The notes under the pieces are model-generated. The model saw only the letters and a list, made by a program, of their open reading frames with translations, was not told where the DNA came from and made no database searches. Shown here piece after piece: positions 1-12,467 of a stretch of DNA of 64,000 nucleotides. This DNA comes from Tetmemena sp. SeJ-2015 (lineage: Eukaryota; Ciliophora; Spirotrichea; Sporadotrichida; Oxytrichidae). Both the position numbers and the translations under genes were made by a program. The stretch spans positions 1 through 64,000 of the forward strand of contig JAJKFJ010022906.1 in NCBI GenBank assembly GCA_027382625.1. Reading direction: 5' to 3'. How positions within the stretch are numbered: position 1 is the first letter of the stretch; each line of letters opens with the position of its first letter.

Positions 1-279
1 TCCAAGCTTGACCAAAGGCCTGTACTCCTTGCAGTTCTTCTGCTTGAAATAGCTCATAGAGATACCCACTTTGTTTTCCATAAGGTGAACGGAGAAGAGG
101 ACCTGGGCAACGGACTCGATTTTATAAACTAGGCCATGGCTGAAGGCCCTCATTTGTTGTGAGAGCTCCTGCTTTAGTACTTAGTAGAGTAGAAGAGGCT
201 GTATGTCTTGTTCAAGTAAGAAGTAGAAATGGTGTCTCTCATTGTGGCTCAACTTTTGCATGTTCAATCTTGTAATCAT
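1..279 (-). CDS. Hypothetical protein, N-terminal part (runs off the window)
   Basis: Reading the minus strand from the ATG at 277-279 gives 93 codons that stay open to the window edge, with one TAA decoded as Gln. The protein starts MITRLNMQKLSHNERHHF and continues with a leucine/glutamine-rich helical stretch (FLLEQDIQPLLLYQVLKQ) and a mixed hydrophobic part ending KEYRPLVKLG. No family is recognised. The base composition is clearly coding (more G+C than the spacer that follows), and the start lies just before an AT-rich intergenic region, which supports this ATG. The C-terminus lies outside the window, so length and function cannot be judged. Confidence 0.55.
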
Positions 280-684
280 TATTAGAAATGTTAAGTAATT
301 CTTACGAGCTTATAGGGCCTGGCTAAATATTCAGAAAAATAATGAGTTCCAAAGAAGGCGATTCATTTCTAAACTAATTCTATATTTATTTATAAACTTT
401 TCAAATAGCCAGTGCAAATAAATGTCTATTCCCTTCCCAACTTACCGCTGGTCAGATGGTCAGATATAATTATTTTTTGTAAATCAAATCTTTTAATAAT
501 CTTACTGGTGGTCAGGTGGTCAGGTCAGAATAAAAATAACTGAATATATTTATTTATTTCGCTAATCTAGGATCAAATAGTTAAATTTTGACTGTACTTC
601 TATTTTTGGCTACCTCCTTGATTATTAGAATAATAAAGAAATTAATTATACACAACTTATTTTTACTTTCTTATAATATTATGG
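280..684. other. AT-rich divergent spacer
   Basis: The spacer lies between the minus-strand partial gene and the plus-strand CDPK gene. It should hold both promoters and perhaps a short first exon of the kinase. Apart from the duplicated GGTCAG motif at 441-525, I see nothing recognisable. Confidence 0.5.
441..525. repeat. Duplicated GGTCAG-containing motif in divergent promoter
   Basis: A unit of about 25 bp (cttac, two variable bases, then gtggtcag-type sequence with an internal GGTCAG doublet) occurs at 441-465 and again at 501-525, exactly 60 bp apart. Each copy contains two tandem GGTCAG hexamers (first copy GGTCAGAT, second GGTCAGGT). It sits in the spacer shared by two divergent genes, so it could be a regulatory element. 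That role is inference; the repeat itself is seen directly. Confidence 0.5.
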
Positions 685-2521
685 GGTTTTGATTCTTGAG
701 AAGGAAATAGGAGAAGGTGCATATGGAAAAGTTTACTTAGCTAAGCATAAGAAGAGTGGTAAGCTACCTTACTTAACTACATTTTTTGTATTGCTAAAGC
801 ATGAAGAGATGATAGTTAAAATTCTATTTCATTTAACTATAATTTGATTTTCTGAAGGATATGCACTTGAAATATGTTTAAAATATTAGATTTATGAGTA
901 CTTTATTGATATTGTGATATTTTGGGAGGAATTGATTTAGTTTTATAGGCATAAAAAGAGCTATAAAGCTGATATCACGTTAGAAAATAAAGAGATTTGA
1001 TCGGTTTATCAATGAAATCAGGGCTCTCAAGACACTTGTAATTATTCTAACTCAATTTATAAATGCATTTAGGATCATCCAAACGTTATTAAGCTCTATG
1101 AGATATATGAAGACGAGTAGAACGTTTACTTGGTATAAGAGTAAGTAAATCTCATATGATTTCAATTCTCAAGCCTTATTAAATTTATACTTGAATTTTT
1201 AACCAAGAGTTGTAACACCAAGTTTGTGTTGTATAGAGTTTGTAATGGCGGAGAGCTCTTCGATAAGATAGTTGAAAAAGGGTCACTTCACAGAGACAAA
1301 GGCAGCTATTGTTTTCAAATAGATTTTACAATCAATCCTCTATACACACAAAAATAACATCGTTCACAGGTAAGCTTCTAACTACTATAAGGGATATTTT
1401 TGTTGTGATAATTTTAAATTTGAATATAGAGATTTAAAACCAGAAAATTTCCTCTTTGAGAGCAAACAAGAAAACGCTTAAATTAAGTTGATTGACTTCG
1501 GTCTCTCCACTTCTTATCTCGAGAGTATTGAAGGGGAAGGAGGTAAATCTAAAAAGGTTCTCGCAAAGTTAAAAACTTGCGCTGGTACCTCGCTTTACAT
1601 GGCCCCAGAAGTTATAATGAAGCAGTACTCTTACGCTTGTGATCTGTGGTCTGCTGGGGTGATTCTCTACATTATGTTGGCGGGATATCCACCATTTTAT
1701 GGAGATAACGATATTGAAGTCTTTGAAAAAGTGATTAACTACCAGTATGACTTCGATGATGAGTTTATCTTTTATCTTTCATTTTGTTGTGAGGTATGGA
1801 ACGATGTGTCTGATGAAGCTAGGGATATGATAAACCAGCTACTAACTCATTAGAGTAAGCGTCTAGATTCTAAGGCTGCCTTATCTCATCCTTGGATAAA
1901 AAAGTTTGCGAACAACAACGAGCCTCGAGCATCACTGAACGATAATGTGATTCAGCGAATTGCATCCTTCTCCTCAGCCTCCAAGATTCAGCAGATTGCT
2001 CTTACCTTCATCGCTCATCAGTGCGAAAGTGACTAGATCATGGAGAACAAGAAAATATTCTTCAACATAGACAAAAACAACGACGGCTATATAACTCTCA
2101 AGGAGTTGAAGGAGGCCATGAAGGGACGTTTGTCAGAGGAAGAACTGCAAAATATCCTGAGAGCAGTTGATACCGACAAGAATGGAGCTATTAACTACAC
2201 AGAATTCATAGCAGCTAAACTATTATATGAAAATTACCAATACAAGCATCTGATGTTAAGTTTACTCTGAAGTCGGATGTTTATCAAGATAACAAGAATA
2301 TCTAAAATGCATTTGAAATGCTAGACAAAGATGGCAATGGCTATATAGAAGAGAAGGAGCTTGCAGAAATTATAGGACTCACAACAGGACAGAACTAGGA
2401 AATGCTCAGAAAGCTAATGTCTGAGGTAGATGACAATGGAGACAATAAAATAGACTTTAGCGAGTTCAAGAGGATGCTCTCTTTACTTAACGATAAGTCA
2501 ACTAAGAAAAATGGCGTATGA
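685..2521 (+). CDS. Calcium-dependent protein kinase (CDPK-type)
   Basis: Calcium-regulated Ser/Thr kinase: kinase domain, junction, then calmodulin-like EF-hands. Visible are the glycine loop IGEGAYGKV, the lysine in RAIKLI, HRDLKPENF, DFGLS, the APE motif in YMAPEV and DLWSAG. Four EF-hand loops follow (DKNNDGYITLKE, DTDKNGAINYTE, DKDGNGYIEEKE, DDNGDNKIDFSE); the order is that of CDPKs. GT-AG introns lie at 759-948, 1038-1072, 1141-1236 and 1370-1429. Stop is TGA at 2519-2521; many TAG/TAA codons read as Gln. The start is unresolved: the first clear codons are near 690 and an upstream short exon is likely. Oddities: a 1-nt shift is needed at about 1280 (aaaaaggg), and a 47-nt insertion without splice ends separates EF2 from EF3 (2222-2268). 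Family assignment is secure. Confidence 0.9.
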
Positions 2522-2729
2522 TCAAACCTACAATAAACTAATCAAGTCTGTTTTTGTGACTAAAAATCAGCATTTCTTTTATTTTTATGAAATTGACACG
2601 AACATAGACAGAACAACGATCATAGTATAAGCTAATATATCTCAGATAAATATGATGATTTAAGTTTTAACATATCCTTTAAGTAATTATGTAACACATA
2701 ACTTAATTAATTGTGACGCGATATTACAC

Positions 2730-3662
2730 TCAGAAACTTTAATAGATGAACTTGTATAGCTCGTTAAGATCTTCATTCTTTACGCTAACTTCTGCAAATC
2801 TAATTGGAATCTGCATTTCACTGAATTAAAACTTCTTCTTTAAACTCTCTAGATATCCCACCTTCTCAGTTGTATCATCTTGTTATACTGCTCTCTTGAC
2901 CTTTCTTATTTCCTCAATCTCCTTCTCCAACTCTGATTCAATCACAGTTGCCTTCTTGGAGAATTAGAGCTCTTGCTTGTTGCAAGCTACTACTACAGGA
3001 GTGTTGTTTGTCAGGACTGCGAGGTTATTCAGGATCTCATATATGATTTCAGCTGCCTCTCCGAATTTCTCTCTATAAAAATTATAAAAAATTAGGATAG
3101 GTACTTTTCCTTGGAATCTACAACTACGACAATTGCCTTTGCAGTCTCGAGAGCATCGTGGAGTCTATTCTTAAAGTGATAGTGACCTGGCACATCAATG
3201 ATGCTTAATTTTCTATTCTTGGGCTCTTCAGTTCCGATTGCTGATGCAGGGATTTTAACATCAAGAGCTGAAGGAGTCTCGTTAACTTCAATTGAAGACA
3301 CTGTTGTTCTAACTTCCTTTGTAATGAGATGATAGAATAGAGCTGTCTTGCCTGAATTCACTGCTCCGCAAATTACAAGTTGATTCACAAAAATAATAAT
3401 TCTGCTACTTCTTCTGCTTTCTTGTTGTTGAAGTGGCAGCTACATTATTCTTTGATCCCTGCACTCCCTTCTTTGAGTTTGACTTGGAATCAGTTAAACT
3501 TCCAATCAGTGAAATAAGCTGCATCAAGATAAACAAACTGCTGAGTCCTATGATGGCATGAGAGACATAGAGTGATTGAGATTTATCAAGTGAGAGCGCA
3601 TCTTATATGTAGTGGCCTGCATTTTCATGAACCACTTACACTAGGTTTTCGTATACTTCCAT
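2730..3662 (-). CDS. SRPRB: Signal recognition particle receptor subunit beta
   Basis: Small Ras-like GTPase anchored in the ER membrane that docks SRP receptor alpha. From the ATG at 3660-3662 there is a short lumenal N-terminus, one membrane helix (HAIIGLSSLFILMQLISL), a basic Lys/Ser linker, then the GTPase. G1 is GAVNSGKT and G3 is DVPGH; G4 reads NKQE instead of the usual NKxD, a conservative change. A GT-AG intron of about 30 nt lies near 3077-3107, between the VVVDSKEK strand and the following EKFGEAAE helix. It ends ELYKFIYQSF then TGA. Joining the membrane segment to the GTPase requires removing one T from the TTTTT run near 3393, so an assembly indel is likely. Topology and order match the eukaryotic family. 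Confidence 0.85.
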
Positions 3663-4064
3663 TCTTTTCTAGGTTTTTTATTTTAATTCAGCGATTCTCT
3701 AATCAATTTAAGCTTTCAATTTATCCAGTCACCCAAACTCTATAGTTTCACGAGAAAGAAGGATTTATCATTTAGACAAGGATAAGTTTATTTTAATTTT
3801 TCATAAGTTTGATTTCTATGGAACGAGTGAAATAATAAAAGCTAGAGAGCTAAGTGCATGAAAGAGAAACCGAAGATGAAATATTCGAGCTTTTGAAAAA
3901 CTACCCCTCCAAGAATGCCATATTCAAGCGTTCATTATCTGCAAATTAAATTCTTTATCACGCAAATTAATTGATTTATTTTTACTATAGTAAGGACTAT
4001 AGCTGCTTAAGCCAATTTTTTATAGAACAAATGCTAAATTCATGAATTTTGCGATTACGACAAG

Positions 4065-5738
4065 ATGGAGCCATATAAAGAATCAGAGGCAAGACTCCCT
4101 ATGCCTTTTCCCTTAGGCACTTCCTCGGTAATCAATCAATACCTTTTCTCTAGAGTTTTAATTTGAAATAGAATTTCCAAGAGTACACGCAGAAGTTTGC
4201 GACCAAAGATTTCTACCCCCGCAATCTAAAGAAAAAGAAAGGTAATATAAAGGTAGTAGTAACGGAAGAGGCTCTCGATGATTGGCAAGGTAAGATCAAT
4301 ATCTCTAAAACTTCTTTATTAGCATAATGCTTGAATGTGCCTTTTGAAAGACTTGTAAGACATAAGAAGATGATGAACAATGTAAGTAGAATTAGATTTC
4401 GTAATTAATATTTTAGTTGGCAATCTTGGAAAACTAGAGAGCAACTAGAAAGAGTGTCAAGCCAGGCACTGAAGAAGCAGCTAAGGAAAAACAGAGACAG
4501 CTCATTCTTAAGAGACAGCAACAAGTCGCAAATAATTTCAATCTAACTAAAGGCTACAGCCAAGTTGTGAAGTAGAAGGAAGAGCTCATGCCAAAGTTCT
4601 ATTTTTATAACTTTAATTATTTCTACTGGTCTCACTAGGATGCTGAGTCTGTAGTGATACAATAAGAAGAGAATCCAATGATCAGAACAGAGTTGGATAT
4701 CAATGTCAGCTATGACTTGAAGCGCAGAAAGCCAAGTAGAGCAGACAAGGCCATGAAGCTCTACTCTCAAGACCAAAGGAACTTAATCAGAGATTTGGGA
4801 GGTCTTCCAGGAAAGATTCTCCTTAATGTGGAGTAGTTTATATTAAGTGAAGGACAGTTTTTCAAGGGAATCTCTTAATAAATCTCACTTAGTAAATGCA
4901 GCAGATAAGAACTAAGTATAGAATCTTATAACTTCAAAAGATAGGCCGAATTTAGCACTCAAGTAAAATTTAAATCGGGAAGACAACTAAGTGAATCCAG
5001 ACACTCCAGGCCACACTTATAACTCAAGATCAAATCCAGTTAATCAGAGAAGATCAAATGACTATTAGAAGAACATACTCAACTAGAGATAGAGCTTAGA
5101 AAAAGAAGGAAATTTATTACAAAATCATGCTAATATCGAGTAAAATAGAAGTAGATAAGTTAATAGAAGACTTGTATCAGCTCATCACAATAAAAAAGAG
5201 TCTTAAACACAGGAGTAGATAAATGATAATTTTAGAATGTCTTCTAATTCATCCAACCAGAGGAGTAGGTATTTCAGAAAGTAGAGTAATTTGGGTAATA
5301 AACTTAATAACTCTGGAAGAAAGCAGGACTTTTGGGTAACTGATAATATCGGCAACAAGGCTATAATGAATACCACTATAAGCAATTTTAAGTTTTAAAA
5401 TATTTAATTCAGATTTATAGAATGCTACTTTAACTCTCAGTGAGAGAAATTTCTACGATACATATAGTAAGAGAGAGGCAACCGAAAGTAATTAGTAGCA
5501 ATTTCAAATTGCAAAAAGGCAAGCTGTTTCTGAATTTATGAATTAGAAAGCAATATTCGCAACTTACGATGATATTTACCAAATAAATAATTTATCAAAT
5601 GTAGAGTATAAATCAATTTTACAAAAATAATTTTATATAGATACAATTATGAGAATATTGAAATTACCAAAATTTAATTAACTGCTTAAAAATTAAAAAG
5701 TTATATTTATACTTATTTTTTAAGAAAATATTTTTTGA
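4065..5738 (+). CDS. Basic, largely disordered hypothetical protein
   Basis: Starts at ATG 4065 (MEPYKESEARLPMPFPLGTS). GT-AG introns lie at 4128-4171, about 4289-4321 and about 4381-4418. The middle contains the stretches FQEYTQKFATKDFYPRN, VPFERLVRHKKMMNN and a long Lys/Gln/Arg helix (AAKEKQRQLILKRQQQ), followed by an aromatic patch, FYFYNFNYFYW. The C-terminal third is rich in Ser, Asn, Arg and Gln. A further intron (GTAACT...TTATAG, about 5337-5420) joins it to a last exon ending at TGA 5736-5738; one extra frame change near 4975 is unresolved. The first third faintly recalls chromatin proteins of the enhancer-of-polycomb type, but I cannot support that and leave it unnamed. Confidence 0.6.
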
Positions 5739-5889
5739 AATTAAATTATGTTTTTAAACTTAATCCATAGTTAAATTTATGGTTATACAAATTGTATTTA
5801 TAGTTTGAAAGTAGGTGGTAAGAATCTTCAACAAAGATCAAGCAGAGTGAATAAGAATAACAGCATTTCTATTTCAAATTTGAATACGA

Positions 5890-8703
5890 CCCAAGATCGC
5901 AGAAAATCAAGCCTAAAAGGAGAAAAGGAAGTAGAAACTTGAAAGGTAGATTTTAAACGAGCTCTAGATTGACGATGATATTGATAAGAGGAGGCCAGTT
6001 CTGAGCTAAGAAACTGATAAAAGGAAGATCAAAATTGAAAAATCTCCAATAGAGATCAAGCCAACTCAGAAACTAAGGAATCAGGTAAAATATTTATAAG
6101 TGAGTAAATGGATTTAGAGATTAGAGTTCAGTGATGCAAACTTTTGGTTCATTAAAGGATATGATGAATTCAAAAACAACTAGATTGAGAGTGCTATAGA
6201 CTCATATCGTTAAGCCATCAGAGCGGTATGTTAAATCTTTCATTGAATTTTGTTAGAGCCAGAGACATTCTAGTTCGATGATTAACCTTGGAAACTGTTA
6301 TGAGTATCAGTAAAGATTCAGGCAGGCTATTAAGTGGTACAAATATTCACTAGAAGTTGATCCCAATAAATTTGAAGCTTGTTTGGGTCTAAGTTTGTGC
6401 TACTTTAAGGATGGATGTCCTGAGGAGGCTCTTGTATTTACAGAGAGAGGAATTTAGATTTTAGAGTACTTTGAAAGAGAGTAGCGGACTGAAGTTAGAG
6501 ATCATAACTTCACCAATATAGTGATAACTTAGGGGACTTCAGAGGTGGAAGGATTGAATCAGACAGTTGTAATGAATGGATAAGAAACTGAGAGAGCAAA
6601 ACAGACTGAATTTGAAAATAATCTAGCCTTTATGCACTATCTTCAGGCTACTTGCCTAAAGCAGTTAAAGAGGTATCAAGAGTCTGAGAAAATCTACTGC
6701 AAGCTTTTGAAGTTTTTCAACAGAGAGGAGGGAAATAAAATAGCCAAATATATATTCGGAATGATTCTCATGCCTATTGAAGTCAACAGAAAGGTAAATT
6801 TTGATACAATGACTCACATCAATATAGAAAATTATGGAATATGTTGAAGGCTTCCAAGGTATACTAGACTAATACGAGTCTGACAAAATTGATAGAAGAA
6901 AACTTATTCAGTACTATTTTGATCCTAATGATAAGAATCACAAGTACATCTTTGATAACAAAGATATAAAATGGATTGATAAGCATCGCACGACAGTTAT
7001 CAAAACGATTAGACAGCTTTCATTCTTCTCTCGTTTCTCAATAGAGCATTTAAGATTTTAATTTTAGCGATAGAGATAGCTGATGGACAAAATGAAGTTA
7101 ACTATGCTTTAAAAGAACCAGCTTTTGAACTTTTAAAAGAACACAGTCTACGTTATTATCAGCGGCTCAATCTTAATGAAGAATCATGAGCGAAACGTTA
7201 TGCTACCTTAAACTTTCGCCAAATTCGGAGAGGGGGATATCTTGAACTTCCATTAAGAGAATTCTGAGATCTTTAATTCAGTTGAGACCTGGTTCTATTG
7301 CCAAGTTGACACTGAGATAGCTCTGTTCGAGAAAGAGTACTTTGAGGAGATGTGGTCAGATTTACAACAAAACGATAAACTAGTGTAGAAATAAGTTTTG
7401 AGTTGCCATCCAATGTTTAGCAGGTTGAATAATCTCACTCTTATGACTCTGGTTTATGAGTTCTTTGAAACTCGCATTTACTAGAAGGATGAAATAATTG
7501 TGACACAATCAAAGTAGGCACCTACAAATTTACTCTATAAAGGCTATTATGATCAAAGAGTAAGCAAGTTTGCATAGGACATCAAAATGAAAAAGAAGGG
7601 CACAAACGATAGCAGCAACACTCACGCTAATACAACAGCCAATCACAGCGTTATTAAGGGCTAACTTAATGCAGGCACAGGATAGAAGGATTTGCTTGAT
7701 GAGCAGCATTTATTTGCTAAAGAACCTTATCACTTCAATTTAGGAAAGGAGAATAAATTGTAATTTATTTCATAGACCATTAATGGAAGATTAGTATTTT
7801 AAAAGACTCTTCATACTTAATTAATTCGCTTTTGGAACCTAGCTTTAATTTTATCTATTTCGAATAAAAAAATATTTTTTGTTTAATTTAAATTAGGCTT
7901 CTTTATGTGTTCTTTTAAAATTTTCTTTACCTCATTAGAATAGTTTTACAATAAAATATAATTAAATATATTGGGTTTCAGATTTATTTTATCTCAAGAA
8001 TTTGAATTATTTAATTAATATTTTAATAACACACAATTTTTTTATATTCTATACTATAAGTAAAAGGCAACTGTTGAATTTAAGAAAGATGTAAACCCTT
8101 CTTCCACCTTTAATTTTAAAATATAGAGAACTGAAAATATATTCGCTCTGATCGAGAAGAAAGATAGAATAAGGAAACTCACTCAAACCTTTGATATTCC
8201 GAAGCCATCTCAAAATGATAAAAATAAAACTCAAGACAAAGTGGAAAATACAGTTCAAACATTATAGGAAGAACGTAAATAGAGTCCAGCCAGAGATTAT
8301 GAGGGGACTGAGCTCTTGAACAATGAAAAAGAGCCAGAAGGAATCTATATTATAGAGAGTGGCTAGTGTGGTATATTCAATAACCTGGACGGATTTGAAT
8401 GCAAAACACTAAGAAGGTTAGACTTCTTCGGAGAGTCAGATCTTTTGAAAGTCATTGTAAGCATCAAAATTTCAAATAACTGTCTTTATTTAGGGATATT
8501 CGTATTTCGGAGATATAAGAGTCACCTCAGAAGATGGAGTGGTTTGTCATTTTATATCGAATGAGAACTTCAAAAAGATTCCAGTATACGAGTAGCTTGT
8601 AATGAAGATCTACTGCCAGTAGCGTGAGGACATAAATATGATAGCTTATCTCTATTCTAACCGCTATGGAATTGACATTAGAGAATTTGCTAGTTATTAT
8701 TGA
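5890..8703 (+). CDS. TPR protein with C-terminal cyclic-nucleotide-binding domains
   Basis: A fusion of helical TPR repeats and cNMP-binding folds. The first part is acidic/basic (ELQIDDDIDKRRPVLSQ). TPR-like helices follow (NFWFIKGYDEFKNNQIESAI; FRQAIKWYKYSLEVDPNKFE; KQLKRYQESEKIYCKLL), spanning about 6120-6800. After an intron, a cNMP-like domain at about 7010-7380 shows FSRFSIEHLRF, VYVIISGSILMKNHE and FGEGDILNFHQ. A second at 8310-8660 shows EGIYIIESGQCGIFNNL, DFFGESDL and GYSYFGDIRV; neither has a perfect cAMP-binding Arg cassette, so ligand binding is uncertain. GT-AG introns include 6221-6254 and 8457-8493. Stop is TGA 8701-8703. The start is not resolved, and the AT-rich part at 7780-8060 may hide an intron. 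The role is probably cilia- or signalling-related, by inference only. Confidence 0.75.
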
Positions 8704-8809
8704 AGTTAGAGTCAATTAGTCTATCAACATTTTGATATTCATTGTATAAAAAATATCTTTGTTGTATTAAGTAAGACAGTTGCATTTTATAGAAAATATT
8801 TAAAATAAA

Positions 8810-10250
8810 ATGATAAAGAAGGACTTTCAACCCAATAAGTTGCTCGCAACTAACAGAAATAACGCCCAGCACAATGAGATCTAAACAAGATTGAAAGTAG
8901 CTCAAAAGACAAATGCTCTCCACTTAAATTAGTTGAACATCGATATAGTGCTGCCTGAGGTATGAATCAAATATAAATTTAATTCCTTCTTATGTAGGTG
9001 TTCAAGATGAGCAACTTGACCAGATTAGACTTAAGCTATAACAACATCGTCAAATTATCGCCAAAGATTGGCGATCTAGAAAATCTTCAGCAGTTGTGGC
9101 TTAATGATAACCCTTTGAGAGAAATCCCAGTTGAAATTTCTAATTGCCATAAACTCAAGGTAAGTAAAGGAGAACTCTATATTGCTCTATTTCTTCTATT
9201 TTCAAATATTGATGTAAATTATCAGGAGATGGACTTGAAGAATACTTTCATTATATCTCTTCCTCGAGAGCTGGCAAACTTGGCTAATCTACTCTATGTG
9301 AATATGGACAACTGCCCTCTCAAAGACTCTCTTACTAAGACTTATGGCTCTGGAATGGTTTCCATCCATACTGAACTTAGAAGGAAAGAGGATAGGAAAC
9401 TTTACAAAGAAAAGATCTTTGACACCCTCACTGAGTGGATCTACCCTTCTTAATCAAAAGAAGAAGTTTTCGAGAAACTTGAAGTCTTGTTTGAAGCTTT
9501 GAAGGACTGTAACACTGAGATGTTAAAGAAGCTACATCGCAACTGCTAAATGCTATTTCCTGTTAAGTTTGCAGATATCGACCCTCAGGTGATTAGAGAA
9601 AGACTTTTCAAGCTTTATCACGAGGGAATAGCGAGAGAGGATATTGCAAAGATTGAACTCAGATTGAAGGGCCATTTCTTAGACGAGCCTCTAGATGTGA
9701 TAGTGAGACTCGCAACTGACATCTTCAACAATATTCAAGACTAGAACTTGATCGATGTAAGCAATAATATTTTTCCATTTTTCAAATGAGTTTTTTAAAC
9801 TGCTTTTTTAGTCATTCTTCAGGTATAAGTCTCACATATTCAATGATAGCTTGAGTAATTTGAATGCAGAGAAGCTGTGCCTAAACTTAGACGCTTATAA
9901 AGCCATGAAGCGTCAAGAAAGATTAGACACTATAGAGTTCCTCAAAAACCAAATTGACAATCTCTATGTTGATGAAAGTAAGAATTTTATTGTATTAAAT
10001 ATTTTGTTTAGAAATAAAAGAAGAGAAATTGAGAGAGTATACAGATGGGCTCGTGAAGTGTTTGAGCAGGACTTCTTTGATTATGGAGTTTGCTAAACGA
10101 CTAAGAGCATTCATGCCAAAGTATAATGAACTGAAGCATTTTAATGCTGAGAGGATTTCTTCAGCATTTTTGCAAGAGCTACATAGCTAGACAGGAGGTA
10201 CTTCAATGTCTAAAAAGTTTGGAGCATCAAACACAGTTACTTTTTATTGA
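8810..10250 (+). CDS. Leucine-rich repeat protein
   Basis: Starts at ATG 8810 (MIKKDFQPNKLLATN). After an intron at about 8960-8998 come LRRs of the plant/ras-group type: LTRLDLSYNNIVKLSPKIG, LENLQQLWLNDNPLREIP, then a degenerate repeat (IISLPRELANLANLLYVNMD). The rest is alpha-helical and charged, with no enzyme motif (for example FDTLTEWIYPSQSKEEVF, RERLFKLYHEGIAREDI, MEFAKRLRAFMPKYNELK). GT-AG introns are visible near 9160-9225, 9761-9812 and 9980-10013. It ends FGASNTVTFY then TGA 10248-10250. Many ciliary and scaffold proteins have this layout (short LRR block plus long helical tail), but nothing more specific can be said. Confidence 0.8.
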
Positions 10251-10582
10251 TTTAGTTTTTCATTCAGATCATATTTTCTTATCTTAGTTTCGATATTAAG
10301 ATATTAGTATTTTTAATACGAATGGTTAAAGAGGTTAAGATAAAGAACTGGCGTGAATCGTATATATTGTTCGCTTCCCTTCATCTTAAATCTGAGAGAG
10401 GAATTTACCAGTGAAGTTATGATGCTGTAAAATGATTCCGTCTTTATAATATTCTATGTCAATAATGTTTCCTCTTATTTATTTTCAGAATCGTTGAGTG
10501 ATTCCTTATAATTTTTACTGTGAAATTTTAAAAACTGAAAATAGAATATTATAGGCAAATTAAATAATTGTATAATTGAAAC

Positions 10583-12286
10583 ATGATAAAACAATCGGCT
10601 TAGAAATTATTACAACCTCGGCACTCTAATATGAGGAGAAGTCTGGTTGAAGTGGCTAAGAGAAACTATGACAGAATGACTACTGAGGAGTATCTGAGGA
10701 ATATCAGAGGGTCTCTGCTGAATCCAGAGATGCAAAAGGGAAAATTGCAGCCAATTCTGGAGGCTAGTAACTAACTATTAACTTTTAACTCATAGATTCA
10801 TTCTAGATCATGGTTAGGACTGTAACATAAGACTCTATGGCATGCCTCAAGTACCACTATAGGCAAGAATGATAGACTATTACACAAATTGTTTTATGAT
10901 TTAATAAAATCCTACTTCTTTTTCATAAGAATTTGTATTAGTGAAATCACTTAGAGAGCTTTCGATTTTTTTTAAAGGCTTAAAAAATTATAAAACTAAG
11001 TTTTTACAGTTTTTTTTTTATTTAAAAATATGTAAAATTTATTAAGAAAAATTAAATTAATATTGTTTCTCTATTTTTAACTTGTATGTTTGCTATTTTA
11101 TTTAATGAATTGCTTTATATTTCCTAGAAGAATGCATGAGACACAAACCTGACAGTATTTTCATTCAAATGGACCCAATGAACTATATCACAAGGCAGAG
11201 GTATATGTCTCAAAAGTGCGCCCTTCATGAGTAAAAAAATCAGTTTTAGATCCAATCTATTTTAGAGTTGAGGACTACGAAAAAGAGATCCATTGATGAT
11301 TTGAATTACCCTCACCCTATGACTTGGGAAGAGGCAGTGGTCAATCTAGTAACATTCGACATGCTCAGAGCCAATTAAATTCACATGCAGCTTGATTACA
11401 CCAAGGGAGTAAGCACCTACGCCTATCCTGACCTGCAAGATCAAAGGACCCACGATAATCTCAAGGACAAGTTTGTCCAAGCCATTACAGATTATGTAGT
11501 CTGCGATAACTGGAGTCCTTACTATGAAATCAATTAAGTTCTTTACAAAGGACTGATGGGTAAACACAAGATCATCCTAGCTGATATGCCAGATATTCTT
11601 CTGAGACAAATTTTGGGCAATAGTTTGTCGCTTGATGATGTAAAAGACATGTTCAAGTTCACTTTGGAGTAAATATTCAAAAGTGAATGTGCCTATGACT
11701 ATGCAGACAGCTACTTTAACTTACTTCTCTCACATCTTCCTAATGCCCAAGGATCTTTACATGACTATTATAGTTCATTCTTATATTTAATTAAATGACT
11801 GCAATGCTTAAGACAGTATGTCAAGCAACGCATTCAACCTTAGCATTTGTGGGTATGCCCCACTTCTCGCCCATGCAATTCTATTGGAAGCCTCCCCCTT
11901 ACGGTATCAATTTTTCTCAAGCAACTAAGATCCCCAAGAGACTTGATAATGAGACAGATGAAATGCTCATTGAGAAACAAGCAATTTTGGAAGTGCTAAT
12001 GGATTCTAGAGTATGGGGTGACAAGTATATCACCAATCCATTTCCATATATTGAGAAAGATATCACCAAGATTTCTGATGATAGACTCAAGCACTACAAA
12101 AAGCATTTCTACATCAGTCTCAAGAAGTATCAAGCCTTCAGAGACAAGGTCATTCATCCAGAAACATATGTCTAGATCGGTGAAGCTGAACGCTCAGTCA
12201 GCAGTTTAGGAGATAAACTCAATCTCTAATTAATTTTAAATAATATAGAAATCGATAAGTTTATAAGAATGCTACCAAAAATATGA
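10583..12286 (+). CDS. TraB/PrgY-like protein
   Basis: Start ATG 10583 (MIKQSAQKLLQPRHSN). A short exon near 10815-10895 (LYGMPQVPLQARMIDYY) precedes an AT-rich intron, and the main exon begins near 11126 with ECMRHKPDSIFIQMDP, the pattern of the TraB family (conserved 'KPDxVxVEL' strand). Further on are HKIILADMPDILLRQIL and, after a 1-nt shift at about 11795 (ttaaatg), a strand-turn TLAFVGMPHFSPMQFYW that matches the family's 'VVGxGHxxGI' position. TraB-like proteins are membrane-associated in eukaryotes (mitochondria/ER contacts) and are thought to be metalloprotease-like. The Glu and His expected at the ends of the fold are only partly kept here, so the assignment is moderate. The frame joins between exons 1 and 2 and near 11795 are imperfect. 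Confidence 0.55.
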
Positions 12287-12467
12287 CAATCAGAATTAAC
12301 TTTCCTAATCTTAAATTTTAATATCTTAAAACTAGCTGGAGAAGTTATAAATTCTCTTACATAAATTTAATAAATCATAAATATAATAATCTTATGTCCA
12401 ATAATATGGAATAAAAACCTGAATTATCAGGAATAATAATAAGAATACGTTGTCTATATGTTTAGTT

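Noticed and set aside
4543..5385. Minus-strand hydrophobic ORFs opposite the basic hypothetical gene
   Set aside because: The plus strand shows spliced, charged, consistent coding; the minus ORFs have no support.
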